Source of the DNA: Leptogranulimonas caecicola
Lineage (GTDB): Bacteria; Actinomycetota; Coriobacteriia; Coriobacteriales; Atopobiaceae
DNA: 64,000 bases
Reading direction: 5' to 3'
Assembly (NCBI RefSeq): GCF_023168405.1
Contig: NZ_AP025285.1
Span: 1,424,001-1,488,000, forward strand
The position numbers and the translations under genes were made by a program. Numbering within the stretch: position 1 is the first letter of the stretch; every line of letters starts with the position of its first letter. Shown here piece by piece: positions 8,732-17,605 of this stretch. The notes beneath the pieces are model-generated. The model worked only from the letters and a program-made list of their open reading frames with translations. It made no database searches and had not been told where the DNA came from.

Positions 8732-11083
8732 CTAGACTCTCCGTTTCATTTGGTTGGCGCCCTCGCCAGGCATGATGCGGCGGGCGTCATAGACGCTGGG
8801 CACGCGGCTTACTGCGGCCAGGAGAGGGTCGAGCAAGCTGGCGTCTGAGATATGTACCAAGAAACGCAGGCGGGCAAAACCGTCGGAAGAGACCTGAGTG
8901 GCAGCTGAAAGGATGTTGCCGCCCGCGTCGCCAATGGCGATGGTGACGTCTTTGAGAAGGCCAATGCGATCGGTGGCTTCTACCACGATCTCCACCTGGA
9001 ACTGGGTGGCGCCTGAAGTGTCCCAAGCCACTTCGATGAGGCGCTCAGGATGTACCATGAGGCCCTTGACGTTGGGGCAGCTGGCGCGATGCACCGATAC
9101 GCCGCGGCCGCGGGTGATGAATCCCACGATCTCGTCGCCAGCCACAGGGTTGCAGCAATGGGCCAGATGCACCAGCAGGTCCGGATCGTCTTTCACCACT
9201 ACGCCGCAGCTGTTGCGCTGGCGTTTCGAGAGGTCGCGCTGGGCGCGCTGGGCTGCGTGTGTGGGGAGCATGGGGCGGTCTTCGGTGAAGACCTTTTGGC
9301 GTTCCCGAGCCTGCTGGGTGGCCTTCTCGGCAGCGGCGATTTGGGCCGGCGAGCCCTCTTCAAGAATCTGCTCCACCTTGTTGGCCACACTCTTGGGTGA
9401 GAGCTTGTTGGAACCGATGGCGGCGAAAAGCTCGTCTTGGCCAGGGAATTTAAGCTGTTCGCACACCTTGGCAATGGCGCGCACCGAACGGCGTGTGGAG
9501 ATGCCGTATCCCTTTTTGCGCAGCTCCACAGCCAACATGGAGCGTCCCAGCTCGGCGTCGGCGCTCTTGTTGGCGCTGGAGAAGTACTTGCGGATCTTGG
9601 CGCGGGCCGAGGGGGTGCGCACGATGTTCACCCAGTCGGCGGAGGGCTTGGAGTTCTTGTTGGTGAGGATCTCCACGCGATCGCCCATCTCGAGGTGATA
9701 GGTGAGCGGGACCACCGAGCCATTGACCCTGGCGCCCACGCAGTGGTTCCCCACCTCGGTGTGGACGGCATAGGCGAAGTCCAGCGGCGTGGAATCGCGC
9801 CGCAGACTCATGACTTCGCCCTTGGGGGTGAAGATGAAGATCTCCTCGTCAAAGAGGTCCACGCGCAAATCCTGCAGGTAGCGGCTGGGATCGTCGATCT
9901 CGCCCTCCACCGCCCAGTCGAGGGAGCGGCGGATGTGGGAGATGGTGGAGTCGATGGATTGGTCGTCTTGGGCCATGACGCCGTTGGAGTTGCCGGCGCT
10001 CTTGTAGAGCCAGTGGGCGGCGATGCCGTATTCGGCCTGCTCATGCATCTCTTTGGTGCGAATTTGAATCTCAATGGGCCGGGCTTCGGGCCCCACTACC
10101 GTGGTATGCAGCGAGCGATAGAGATTGGGCTTAGGGGTGGCGATATAGTCTTTGAAACGGCCGGGCAGCGGGTGCCACAGGCTGTGAACCGCGCCCAAGA
10201 CGCTGTAACAGTCCCCCACCGTCTCTGTGATGACGCGCAGGGCAATAAGGTCGTAGATGTCGGTGAAGTCTTTGCCCTTGCGCTGCATCTTTTGGTAGAT
10301 GGACCAAAGGTGCTTGGCGCGGCCGCTGATTTGATAGCCCGAGAGACCGGCAGCTTTAAGCTCGTCATCCAGCACCTTGATGGCCTCATTGGTGGAGGCT
10401 ACGCGCTGTTCGCGAGACTCCTGCACCATGCGGGCGATGCGCTGATACTCCTCAGGCTCCAAGTAGAAGAAGGAAAGGTCTTCGAGCTCCCATTTGATAG
10501 AGCTGATGCCCAGACGGTCTGCCAAGGGCGCATAGACATCCATGGTCTCGCGGGCTTTGAACTGGCGGCGATCAGGCTTTAAGGCCGCCAGCGTACGCAT
10601 GTTGTGCAGGCGGTCTGCCAGCTTGATGATCACCACGCGGATGTCTTTGGACATGGCCAGAAACATCTTGCGCAGATTCAAAGCCTGCTTCTCGTCCATG
10701 GAGTTGACATCGATGTTGGTGAGTTTGGTCACACCGTCCACCAGATCTGCCACAGTCTCGCCAAAAAGCTCGATGAGCTGCTCCTTGGTAGCCGGAGTGT
10801 CTTCCACCGTATCGTGGAGCAGCGCGGCCGAGACCACATCCGCATCCATGCGCAGGTCGTGAGCGAGGATAAGCGCCACCTCTACCGGATGATTGATGTA
10901 GGGCTCGCCGCTGCGGCGCTTTTGCTCTGAGTGGAAGTCTGCTGCAAAGAGATAGGCCTTCTCCACCTGGTCCATGGCCTCAGGAGTCATGTAGGACTCG
11001 CAGGTGTTGCGCAGTTGCGGGTAGTTGTCAGCCCCTACCTTAGGCATGGGTCGTGCCTGCGTGGCAGCGCTTATCTCGGTCAT
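8732..11083 (-). CDS. rel: Bifunctional (p)ppGpp synthetase/hydrolase (RelA/SpoT family)
   Basis: 783 residues, full length for a long RSH protein. Domains in order: HD hydrolase (residues ~45-190, with LLHDTVEDT), synthetase (~240-370, with YDLIALRVI, YIATPKPNLYRSLHTTV and IEIQIRT), TGS (~405-465, IFIFTPKGEVMSL) and a C-terminal ACT domain (~705-775). An intact HD motif argues for both degradation and synthesis of the alarmone, as expected in bacteria with a single long RSH. Start ATG 11083 has a GGGAGGGGAG site. It lies downstream of the recJ fusion in the same direction, with a 135-base gap, and is followed by the MBL gene. Confidence 0.96.
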   Translation of the reverse strand: MTEISAATQARPMPKVGADNYPQLRNTCESYMTPEAMDQVEKAYLFAADFHSEQKRRSGEPYINHPVEVALILAHDLRMDADVVSAALLHDTVEDTPATKEQLIELFGETVADLVDGVTKLTNIDVNSMDEKQALNLRKMFLAMSKDIRVVIIKLADRLHNMRTLAALKPDRRQFKARETMDVYAPLADRLGISSIKWELEDLSFFYLEPEEYQRIARMVQESREQRVASTNEAIKVLDDELKAAGLSGYQISGRAKHLWSIYQKMQRKGKDFTDIYDLIALRVITETVGDCYSVLGAVHSLWHPLPGRFKDYIATPKPNLYRSLHTTVVGPEARPIEIQIRTKEMHEQAEYGIAAHWLYKSAGNSNGVMAQDDQSIDSTISHIRRSLDWAVEGEIDDPSRYLQDLRVDLFDEEIFIFTPKGEVMSLRRDSTPLDFAYAVHTEVGNHCVGARVNGSVVPLTYHLEMGDRVEILTNKNSKPSADWVNIVRTPSARAKIRKYFSSANKSADAELGRSMLAVELRKKGYGISTRRSVRAIAKVCEQLKFPGQDELFAAIGSNKLSPKSVANKVEQILEEGSPAQIAAAEKATQQARERQKVFTEDRPMLPTHAAQRAQRDLSKRQRNSCGVVVKDDPDLLVHLAHCCNPVAGDEIVGFITRGRGVSVHRASCPNVKGLMVHPERLIEVAWDTSGATQFQVEIVVEATDRIGLLKDVTIAIGDAGGNILSAATQVSSDGFARLRFLVHISDASLLDPLLAAVSRVPSVYDARRIMPGEGANQMKRRV

Positions 11084-11218
11084 GGCTCCCCTCCCTGAAA
11101 TGAGTCTCCCTCAAGGGCCACCTTAAAGGAGACCGCAGAGGCAAGGCGCCGTGATGCGACGCCTGAAACGTTCACGCCCTTAAGAGTATCGCTAGTTACC
11201 GTAAGCTTTCAAACTCCC

Positions 11219-14200
11219 CTAAGGAAGGGGCACGTCTTCTGCGGGCGCGATGGGTCTGTCGACGGCGCATTCCAACTCAGAAGCCGTGGCTTCCAAAGCC
11301 CAAGAGGCGAACTCGCCAAACGCGTGCTGCTCCGCCACACCTTCGCTATAGCGTGCCGAGGAGAGCAGATCCATGCGGCCAGCGCTGTCCACCATGGTGA
11401 TCACACGATCTTCTCCAAAGCCATCTACCGAGCAAAACCCCAGCTCGCTAAAGACAGCCACTCCCTGCTCGAGTGCCCCTGGCGTCAAGGTGGCAGAGCT
11501 GTCGATAGAACGCGCGAGTCCCAGTATCTGGGAAGCGTCAAAGGCCAGCCTGTGGCTTGTGGAGTCTTCTAAAGTGCGCAGGGCGCGATAGAGGGCCACC
11601 AGCACCTGGCGCGAAGGGGCTGCAGCGCCAAGGACCGCCTGGTTGGTAGCGATGTCGGCAGGGCCATAAAGCAAGCACACCTCTGCGGGCTGGCCATCGC
11701 GGCCCGCACGGCCGCTCATCTGGTTGAACTCCACGCGCCCATAGGGCAACGAGCACAGCATGACGGAGCGCACATCGGGCAGGTTGACGCCCTCGCCAAA
11801 GGCCGAGGTGGCCACGATGCAGGAAAGCCTGCCAGCCCGGAACGCCTGCTCTACTTCCAGGCGCTGAGTGCGGGTCATGCCGCCATGGTAGAAGGCGATG
11901 CGATGGCCCAACTCGGGCACCCGGCGACGCAATTCTCGGGCAAGCCGCACGGCAGCGTCGCGGGTGTTGGTATAGGCGATGGCTTTCTGCTGGGCAGAAA
12001 GATGGGAGGCCGCGCAGACTATCACATCATCGGGATTGCGCTCATCTACCAGATGGAGATTGTCACGGGAAGCCAGATCGGTAAAGACGGCATCAATGGA
12101 GGCCAGACGGCAGATCTCCTGAGCCACCGCGCTGGTGGCCGTAGCGGTGCAGGCCAGCACCTGAGGGTCGCCCAGCTCCTGAAGGACGCGGGGAAGCTCC
12201 TGATAAGCCTCGCGATTGCCGCCCTTGGACTGGCCGGCGTGATGGGCCTCGTCGATGACCACGAAGCCCACCGGCGCTTGAGCCAGTTGAGCGCTGTGGA
12301 TCGCCAGAAACTCCGGCGTGGTAAGCAGAGTGTCCAGCTGCCCTGCAGCCCATTGGCCAAAGATCTCGTCGCGCTGCTCCTGAGGCGTCTCGCCACAGAG
12401 GACGCGCACCTTGAGGCCTAGGGCCCCAAAGCTCTCCTCTAGGTGAAAGGCTTGGTCATTTACCAAGGCACGCAGCGGATAGACAAAGATGCTGGATTTA
12501 TGCTCCTTGAGGGCCAGGCGCGCGGCATGGAGCTGGAAGATAAGGGACTTGCCGCGGCCGGTGGCCATGATGGCCAGACATCTTTTGCCCTGGGCCAAGG
12601 CATCGAGCACCTGGGCCTGGCAGGGCAAAAGCTCATGATCGCCAATGAAGGCACCCTTGAGCTTAGCCGTGAGCCCCTCCAGAGGAAGGGAGCCCAACGA
12701 GGGCTCGGGCGAAAGGGCCAAAGCAGCCTCAGGCAGACGGGCGGCGAAGGCTGCGGTCTGCTCGGCAGCAGCGTCTTGGGCAGCCGGAGAGGCAAAGAGC
12801 TCTTCTATGAGCTGCTGGTCGCCGGGGTCTTGGGGCTGCTCGTCCCGGAAGAGGATGTCCCGCACCATAAGCTTGACTTTTGATTTTCCTTGCCACTGCT
12901 CGACCGTAGCCTCGAAGACCAGGTCCACCACGCCTTCCCAAGCAAGCACCCGCGCCACGTTGGGGGCCCGGAACATGATGGCGGGCAGAGAAGTGATGCC
13001 GTCGGTGGCATAGAAGTGCACGTGGTCGCCCTGGGCGCCCACGGGGCTTGCCCCTCGCAAAGTAAGGCCGCAGGCAGCAAAAAGCGGCTCGCGGTTGCCC
13101 TGGCCAAAGGGGCGCAAGAGATCCAGTGAAGCCACGGCACCCAGGCTAAGCTCGCTTAGGCGCACGGTGCAGGCAACCTCGTCCACCTGCAAGAACTCCG
13201 CAGGGTCCACCTGATCGAGCCACGCGGTGAGGCGCTCTTTGAACTGGGGAAGCTTGTCTGCCTCCAAGGTGACGCCCACCGCCTTGGGATGACCACCAAA
13301 GCGCAGCAATAGATCGGAGCAGGACTCCACAGCGTGGAACAGGTCCACTTGGCCCACAGAGCGGCCAGAGCCAGAGGCAATGCCGTCTTTGATGGTGAAA
13401 AGCAGCGTGGGTACCTTGTAGCGGTTGGCCACGCGACTGGCGACCACACCCTTGACGCCTTCATGCCACCCCTCGTGGGCCAGCACCAAGCAAGGCCCCT
13501 CCTCATATACCTCCTCTGCCTGGGCGAAGGCCTCGGCAGCCATGTCGCTTTCGATGGAGCGGCGGGAGGCGTTAATGGATTCCAGCTCGGAGGCGAGGGC
13601 CTCTGCCTCCACAGGATCAGAGGTGAGCAGCAGGTTGAAGGCCACGTCCTCTTGGCCCATGCGGCCGGCGGCGTTCAAGCGCGGCACCAAGGAAAAAGGC
13701 AGGTTATCTGCATTGATGCGTGCGATATCCGTGCGTGCCGTGCGGGCCAGGGCCACCAAACCCGGACGCAGGCCTTGGCGCATCTGGGCGATGCCCTCGG
13801 TCACCAGCGCGCGGTTTTCACGAGTGAGCTCCATCATATCGCTCACTGTGCCCAGACTGGCCAAATCTAGGTAATTGCGCCAGAGCTCGGGCTGGCCCAC
13901 ACGCCGGCCCACGGCTTGCACCAGCTTGAGCGCCACGCCTACGCCGGCCAGATCGCGAGAGTAGTTATGGGGATCTAGCTTGGGATCTGCCACCGGCACT
14001 CCCTGGGGCACCTGAGCCCCAGGCTCATGGTGGTCTGTGACCGCCACGTCGATACCCAGCGAGCGCACATAGTCCACCTCTGCCGCAGAGGAGATGCCGT
14101 TGTCTACGGTGACCACCAACGAGGGGTCGCACTGCTGGATCACCCGGGCCATGCCCTGCTCAGAAAGACCGTAGCCTTCCCCAAATCTGTGGGGGATGAA

Positions 14201-14548
14201 GGCATGCACCCTGGCCCCAAACTCGCGCAGCGCCAAACACAGAAGCGAAGCCGAGCTCATGCCGTCCACATCGAAGTCGCCAAAGACTGCGATGGACTCG
14301 CCAGCGACTATGGCCTGCTCCACCCGCTGGGCCACCGCTTCGAGCCCGGGGATCTCTGACGGATCATGCCAGTCTCTGGCAAGAGAGGGCGAGAGATAGG
14401 TCTCCACTTGCTCAGGATCAGTGATGCCTCTGGCCGCCAGCACCCGAGCCACCAAGCCCTCGAGCCCATAGGCGTCCTTGAGGAAGCGGGCAGCCTCCGG
14501 GTTTTGTGCGCGCACCTGCCAGCGATCGCTGGCGTATAAACCGGGCAT
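11219..14548 (-). CDS. recJ: RecJ single-strand exonuclease fused to a RecQ-like helicase
   Basis: 1109 residues from ATG 14548, preceded by AGGGGAGGGG; an in-frame extension to 14629 has no comparable site. Residues ~1-570 are RecJ: motif FGDFDVDGMSSASLL near 88, VTDHHEPG near 169, LASLGTVSDMM, RLNAAGRMG, and a DHHA1 part with FGGHPKAVGV. Residues ~625-1109 form a superfamily 2 helicase: Walker A ATGRGKS near 660, DEAH near 763, TATAT, and motif VI MSGRAGRDGQPAE near 945. RecJ is normally ~550-600 residues and the helicase is a separate RecQ protein, so this is a covalent pairing of two RecF-pathway activities. The DEAH motif is followed by HAGQSKGG rather than RecQ's 'CISQWGHDFR', so RecQ-like is safer than RecQ. 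Confidence 0.93.
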   Translation of the reverse strand: MPGLYASDRWQVRAQNPEAARFLKDAYGLEGLVARVLAARGITDPEQVETYLSPSLARDWHDPSEIPGLEAVAQRVEQAIVAGESIAVFGDFDVDGMSSASLLCLALREFGARVHAFIPHRFGEGYGLSEQGMARVIQQCDPSLVVTVDNGISSAAEVDYVRSLGIDVAVTDHHEPGAQVPQGVPVADPKLDPHNYSRDLAGVGVALKLVQAVGRRVGQPELWRNYLDLASLGTVSDMMELTRENRALVTEGIAQMRQGLRPGLVALARTARTDIARINADNLPFSLVPRLNAAGRMGQEDVAFNLLLTSDPVEAEALASELESINASRRSIESDMAAEAFAQAEEVYEEGPCLVLAHEGWHEGVKGVVASRVANRYKVPTLLFTIKDGIASGSGRSVGQVDLFHAVESCSDLLLRFGGHPKAVGVTLEADKLPQFKERLTAWLDQVDPAEFLQVDEVACTVRLSELSLGAVASLDLLRPFGQGNREPLFAACGLTLRGASPVGAQGDHVHFYATDGITSLPAIMFRAPNVARVLAWEGVVDLVFEATVEQWQGKSKVKLMVRDILFRDEQPQDPGDQQLIEELFASPAAQDAAAEQTAAFAARLPEAALALSPEPSLGSLPLEGLTAKLKGAFIGDHELLPCQAQVLDALAQGKRCLAIMATGRGKSLIFQLHAARLALKEHKSSIFVYPLRALVNDQAFHLEESFGALGLKVRVLCGETPQEQRDEIFGQWAAGQLDTLLTTPEFLAIHSAQLAQAPVGFVVIDEAHHAGQSKGGNREAYQELPRVLQELGDPQVLACTATATSAVAQEICRLASIDAVFTDLASRDNLHLVDERNPDDVIVCAASHLSAQQKAIAYTNTRDAAVRLARELRRRVPELGHRIAFYHGGMTRTQRLEVEQAFRAGRLSCIVATSAFGEGVNLPDVRSVMLCSLPYGRVEFNQMSGRAGRDGQPAEVCLLYGPADIATNQAVLGAAAPSRQVLVALYRALRTLEDSTSHRLAFDASQILGLARSIDSSATLTPGALEQGVAVFSELGFCSVDGFGEDRVITMVDSAGRMDLLSSARYSEGVAEQHAFGEFASWALEATASELECAVDRPIAPAEDVPLP

Positions 14549-14601
14549 AGCCCCTCCCCTCTTCTTGCAAGACACCTCTGGCAGCCACCGGGGCTGCGAC
14601 C

Positions 14602-14645
14602 TTCTCGGCGTGCGGTGAGGGCGCCTCATGCCGCGCTGCCGAGAA
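14602..14645. repeat. Inverted pair of the TTCTCGGC word upstream of recJ
   Basis: TTCTCGGC at 14602-14609 and CTGCCGAGAA at 14636-14645 face each other in the gap between tgt and recJ, 54 bases or more upstream of the recJ start. They belong to the word that recurs throughout the window (see findings). Confidence 0.75.
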
Positions 14646-14741
14646 ACCCGTGGCCCCGATCCAGCAACCCTTAGGCTGCCGTGCTCTTGTTAGTATGGCA
14701 CTCCGACGCACCCGCCGAGGGTGCCGGCGCCTTTGCGAAAC

Positions 14742-15881
14742 CTAAAAGTCTCGGGCGTCGCCCAATCGGTCTAGGTAGGCTTCCTGAAACGCCTTGTAAG
14801 AGTGGTCGATGATGGCACACCGGGCTCGGCGCATGAGATCCAGCAGGTACCAGAGGTTGTGAATGGACAGCAAGATGCCGCCCAGCATCTCTTTTTGCTT
14901 AATGAGATGATGGATGTAGCTGCGGGAGAAGCCCTGGGTGCAGGCGGGGCACCCGCAATCTGTGCCAATGGGGCGGCTGTCTTTGGTAAAGCGGGCGTTC
15001 TTGAGGTTCATGCGGCCCTCGTCGCTGAAGGCAGTGCCCAGGCGGGCGGTGCGAGTGGGCAGCACGCAGTCGAACATATCGACGCCAATGCCCACACCTT
15101 CCACCAGCGTGCGGGGGTTTCCCACTCCCATAAGGTAGCGGGGCTTGGTTCGAGGCATGTACTCCATGCAGAGGGGCGCCAGGCTCTCGAACATGGTCTG
15201 GTGGCTCTCGCCCACCGAGTAGCCGCCTATGCCATAGCCTTTAAAGTCGCCGATGGTCTCCAGGCGATAGAGGCTCTCCCGGCGAAGGGATAGGTCCATG
15301 CCGCCCTGCACGATGCCAAAGAGCGTTTGATCGGGACGCGTATGGGCCGCGAAGCACCGCTCGGCCCAAGCGCTGGAGAGGTCCACCGCACGCTCGAGGT
15401 AGGCACGGTCGCAGGGATAGGGCGGGCACACATCCAGCTGCATGCAGATGTCTGAGCCCAGAAGCTGGGCGATGCGCATGTTTTCCTCGGGAGTCCAGGT
15501 GACGTAGGAGCCGTCGTAGTCCACCACCCTAAAGGTGACGCCGTCGTCGGAGAGCTTCACGTGCTCGTTGTGGGAGAAGACCTGGAACCCACCGGAATCG
15601 GTCAAGATGGGCCGGTCCCAGCGCTCCCAGACATGAAGGCCGCCCATCCCGTCGATAAGCTCTGGGCCAGGCCGCTGGCTCAAGTGATAGGTGTTGGCCA
15701 GGATGACCTTGGCGCCGATCTCTCTGAGCGTGTCTGGCAGGATGCCCTTTACCGTAGCCTTGGTGCCCACTGGCATGAAGATGGGGGTGGGAATGTCGCC
15801 ATGGGCAGTATGAAACACGCCCGCACGGGCCCCGGTTTGAGGGTCCTCCGCCTCGATATCAAAAGAAAACAGCTCGCTCAT
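14742..15881 (-). CDS. tgt: Queuine tRNA-ribosyltransferase
   Basis: 379 residues, usual length. It exchanges guanine 34 of GUN-anticodon tRNAs for preQ1 (bacteria). Seen in sequence: the catalytic/nucleophile region LTDSGGFQVFS and FDCVLPTRTARLG, substrate segment GIVQGGMD, and the zinc site CGCPACTQGF with a downstream His in IHNLWYLLDLM. ATG 15881 has a GGAGGCAGG site. With queA and queH nearby, it belongs to the queuosine pathway. The upstream region is shared with a divergent coiled-coil gene. Confidence 0.96.
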   Translation of the reverse strand: MSELFSFDIEAEDPQTGARAGVFHTAHGDIPTPIFMPVGTKATVKGILPDTLREIGAKVILANTYHLSQRPGPELIDGMGGLHVWERWDRPILTDSGGFQVFSHNEHVKLSDDGVTFRVVDYDGSYVTWTPEENMRIAQLLGSDICMQLDVCPPYPCDRAYLERAVDLSSAWAERCFAAHTRPDQTLFGIVQGGMDLSLRRESLYRLETIGDFKGYGIGGYSVGESHQTMFESLAPLCMEYMPRTKPRYLMGVGNPRTLVEGVGIGVDMFDCVLPTRTARLGTAFSDEGRMNLKNARFTKDSRPIGTDCGCPACTQGFSRSYIHHLIKQKEMLGGILLSIHNLWYLLDLMRRARCAIIDHSYKAFQEAYLDRLGDARDF

Positions 15882-15984
15882 CTGCCTGCCTCCATGATGG
15901 TTGAACGCAGCCTGGCCCAGAAGGGCTCACTCAGACCGCTGGGCGGGTACCATAAAAGAGACCCGCACACTCTTGGGAGGTATC

Positions 15985-17472
15985 ATGCCCACACCCAACG
16001 ACGATAACGCGCTCGACCCTCGCGACGGCCACGCACCTTTTGACACCTCGACATCCCATGGTGCCAAATCTGGCGACGCGACGGCCCCAGATGCGCCATC
16101 TTCACAAGATACTGCAGAGGAGTCTATCGGCGCACAACCCGCCTCTGACTCCCAGGCAGACCTTAGCTCCCCTCCCGAGAAGGGCGAGCCTTCCCACCTA
16201 GAGTCTCAACCCGGCGAGGAGGGTTTCTCGGCAGCAGATGAGGTCGGGAGCCCAGAGGAGGACGAGGAGTCCAGCGCAGCCTCGAAGCTCAAGGCGGTGG
16301 CGGGCTCGGCGGTGGACGGCGCGCGCAAGGCAGCCGGCGCCCTGGGGCAAGAGACGGCCAGCGGGCTTTCGGCCTTTAAGGCTGTCAACCAGGCCAAACG
16401 CGCCCATGCGCAAGCGAGGGGGCGCCTGGAGGAACTAAAGAGTTCTATCGAGTCGCGCACCCAGGAAGTGGAGCATCGCCAAGATGTGGAGGCTCGCTAC
16501 GACCAGATAATCAATGAGAACAGCGAGGTCATCGAGGAGTCGCTGGCCTCCATCGCCTCGCTGGAAGAGGAGCAGGAAGCAGCCCAAGAGCAAGAAGCCC
16601 AGCTGCAAGAGGCCCTCGATAAGCTCAAGGCAAAAAACGCCAAGGACCTGCGCCCCTATGAAAAGCTTGCACGCAATGCTAAGGCCTCTTCTGAGGATGC
16701 GGCCCGAGCCCTCTCCGGCGCCAAACGCGACCTCAAGGCTGCCCAGAACTCGTTGCGCGATCTTATCGGCAGGCGCGATAGCCGCGTGAGCGCGGCACAC
16801 AAAGCGGTGGACAACTCCCGCCAGCGCCTCAACCGCCTGCAGGGGGATCTGAGCGACCTTCAGCACGACGACGAGGCCACGCCGCAGCAGCTGGCCGATC
16901 TCAGGGCAGAGATCACCGCAGAGATGGCCAGGCTCTCCAAAGCGCAGGAAGACGCTCAGGTGGCCCCCAATGAAAGCAGCGCCTCCATCAGCGCCGCGGA
17001 GCGTCAAGTAGATGAGGCCCAGCGCAGGCTGGAGGGCGCTCAGGAGGCGGCTGACTCGGCCAAGCGCGAAGCTAAAAAGCAAGCCCACACCCTCGAAGGC
17101 ATGGAAGATGCGGCAAAGTCGGCCGAGCAGGCGGCAGAAGACGAGGTCATCGAGGTGCAAAAGCATCTCAAGACGCTCAAAGCCCAGTTGGCCCAGACCG
17201 CCAAGACCAAAGAGGAGGCCGAGCAAGCCATCGCAGAGGCCAACGACATCCACCATACGCCCGAGAAGACCCAAGAGCTCCTCGAGCAGCTGGCAGACGA
17301 CAATGCGGCCGCCGTGCTCCAGCAAGCCCAGGTAGACTCGCTGGCAGCCGACGAGCACGAGCTTCGTCAGCGCACCCGCACCAGCCGCATCGCCTTCATC
17401 CTGGTGGTGGCCGCTGCCCTTATCGTGCTTTTGGTGCTCTTCCTGGTGTTCTTTGGCGGCAAAGGAGCTTAA
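15985..17472 (+). CDS. Tail-anchored coiled-coil protein of unknown function
   Basis: 495 residues from ATG 15985 (GGGAGG site five bases upstream). No recognised family. Residues ~1-100 are acidic and Ser/Pro-rich, hence probably disordered; the word TTTCTCGGCAGC encodes FSAAD here. Residues ~125-455 are long heptad-like Glu/Lys/Ala/Gln-rich stretches broken by short non-helical segments, i.e. a coiled coil. A single hydrophobic segment near residues 468-488 (IAFILVVAAALIVLLVLFLV) ends the protein with only GGKGA after it, so it is likely anchored by its C terminus with the coil in the cytoplasm. It sits between tgt and queA but nothing links it to tRNA modification; a structural or envelope-scaffold role is possible. 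Confidence 0.85.
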   Translation: MPTPNDDNALDPRDGHAPFDTSTSHGAKSGDATAPDAPSSQDTAEESIGAQPASDSQADLSSPPEKGEPSHLESQPGEEGFSAADEVGSPEEDEESSAASKLKAVAGSAVDGARKAAGALGQETASGLSAFKAVNQAKRAHAQARGRLEELKSSIESRTQEVEHRQDVEARYDQIINENSEVIEESLASIASLEEEQEAAQEQEAQLQEALDKLKAKNAKDLRPYEKLARNAKASSEDAARALSGAKRDLKAAQNSLRDLIGRRDSRVSAAHKAVDNSRQRLNRLQGDLSDLQHDDEATPQQLADLRAEITAEMARLSKAQEDAQVAPNESSASISAAERQVDEAQRRLEGAQEAADSAKREAKKQAHTLEGMEDAAKSAEQAAEDEVIEVQKHLKTLKAQLAQTAKTKEEAEQAIAEANDIHHTPEKTQELLEQLADDNAAAVLQQAQVDSLAADEHELRQRTRTSRIAFILVVAAALIVLLVLFLVFFGGKGA

Positions 17473-17562
17473 CGAGCCGCTGCGATGCCCAAGGCGCCTC
17501 GAAGCGCCGGGTCGCATGACCTTCTACCTGCGGCCTGGCGACGCCTCCCTGTGACCAGGCGC

Positions 17563-17592
17563 TTCATTTCTTTGGATTATCACTCCTATAAT
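17563..17592 (+). promoter_or_regulatory. Putative promoter giving a nearly leaderless queA mRNA
   Basis: A perfect -10 box TATAAT (17587-17592) lies 14 bases before the queA GTG. A weak -35 candidate TTCATT is 18 bases upstream. Transcription should start within about seven bases of the GTG, which fits the absence of a Shine-Dalgarno sequence. Confidence 0.5.
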
Positions 17593-17605
17593 TGATTGGC
17601 CTGCT

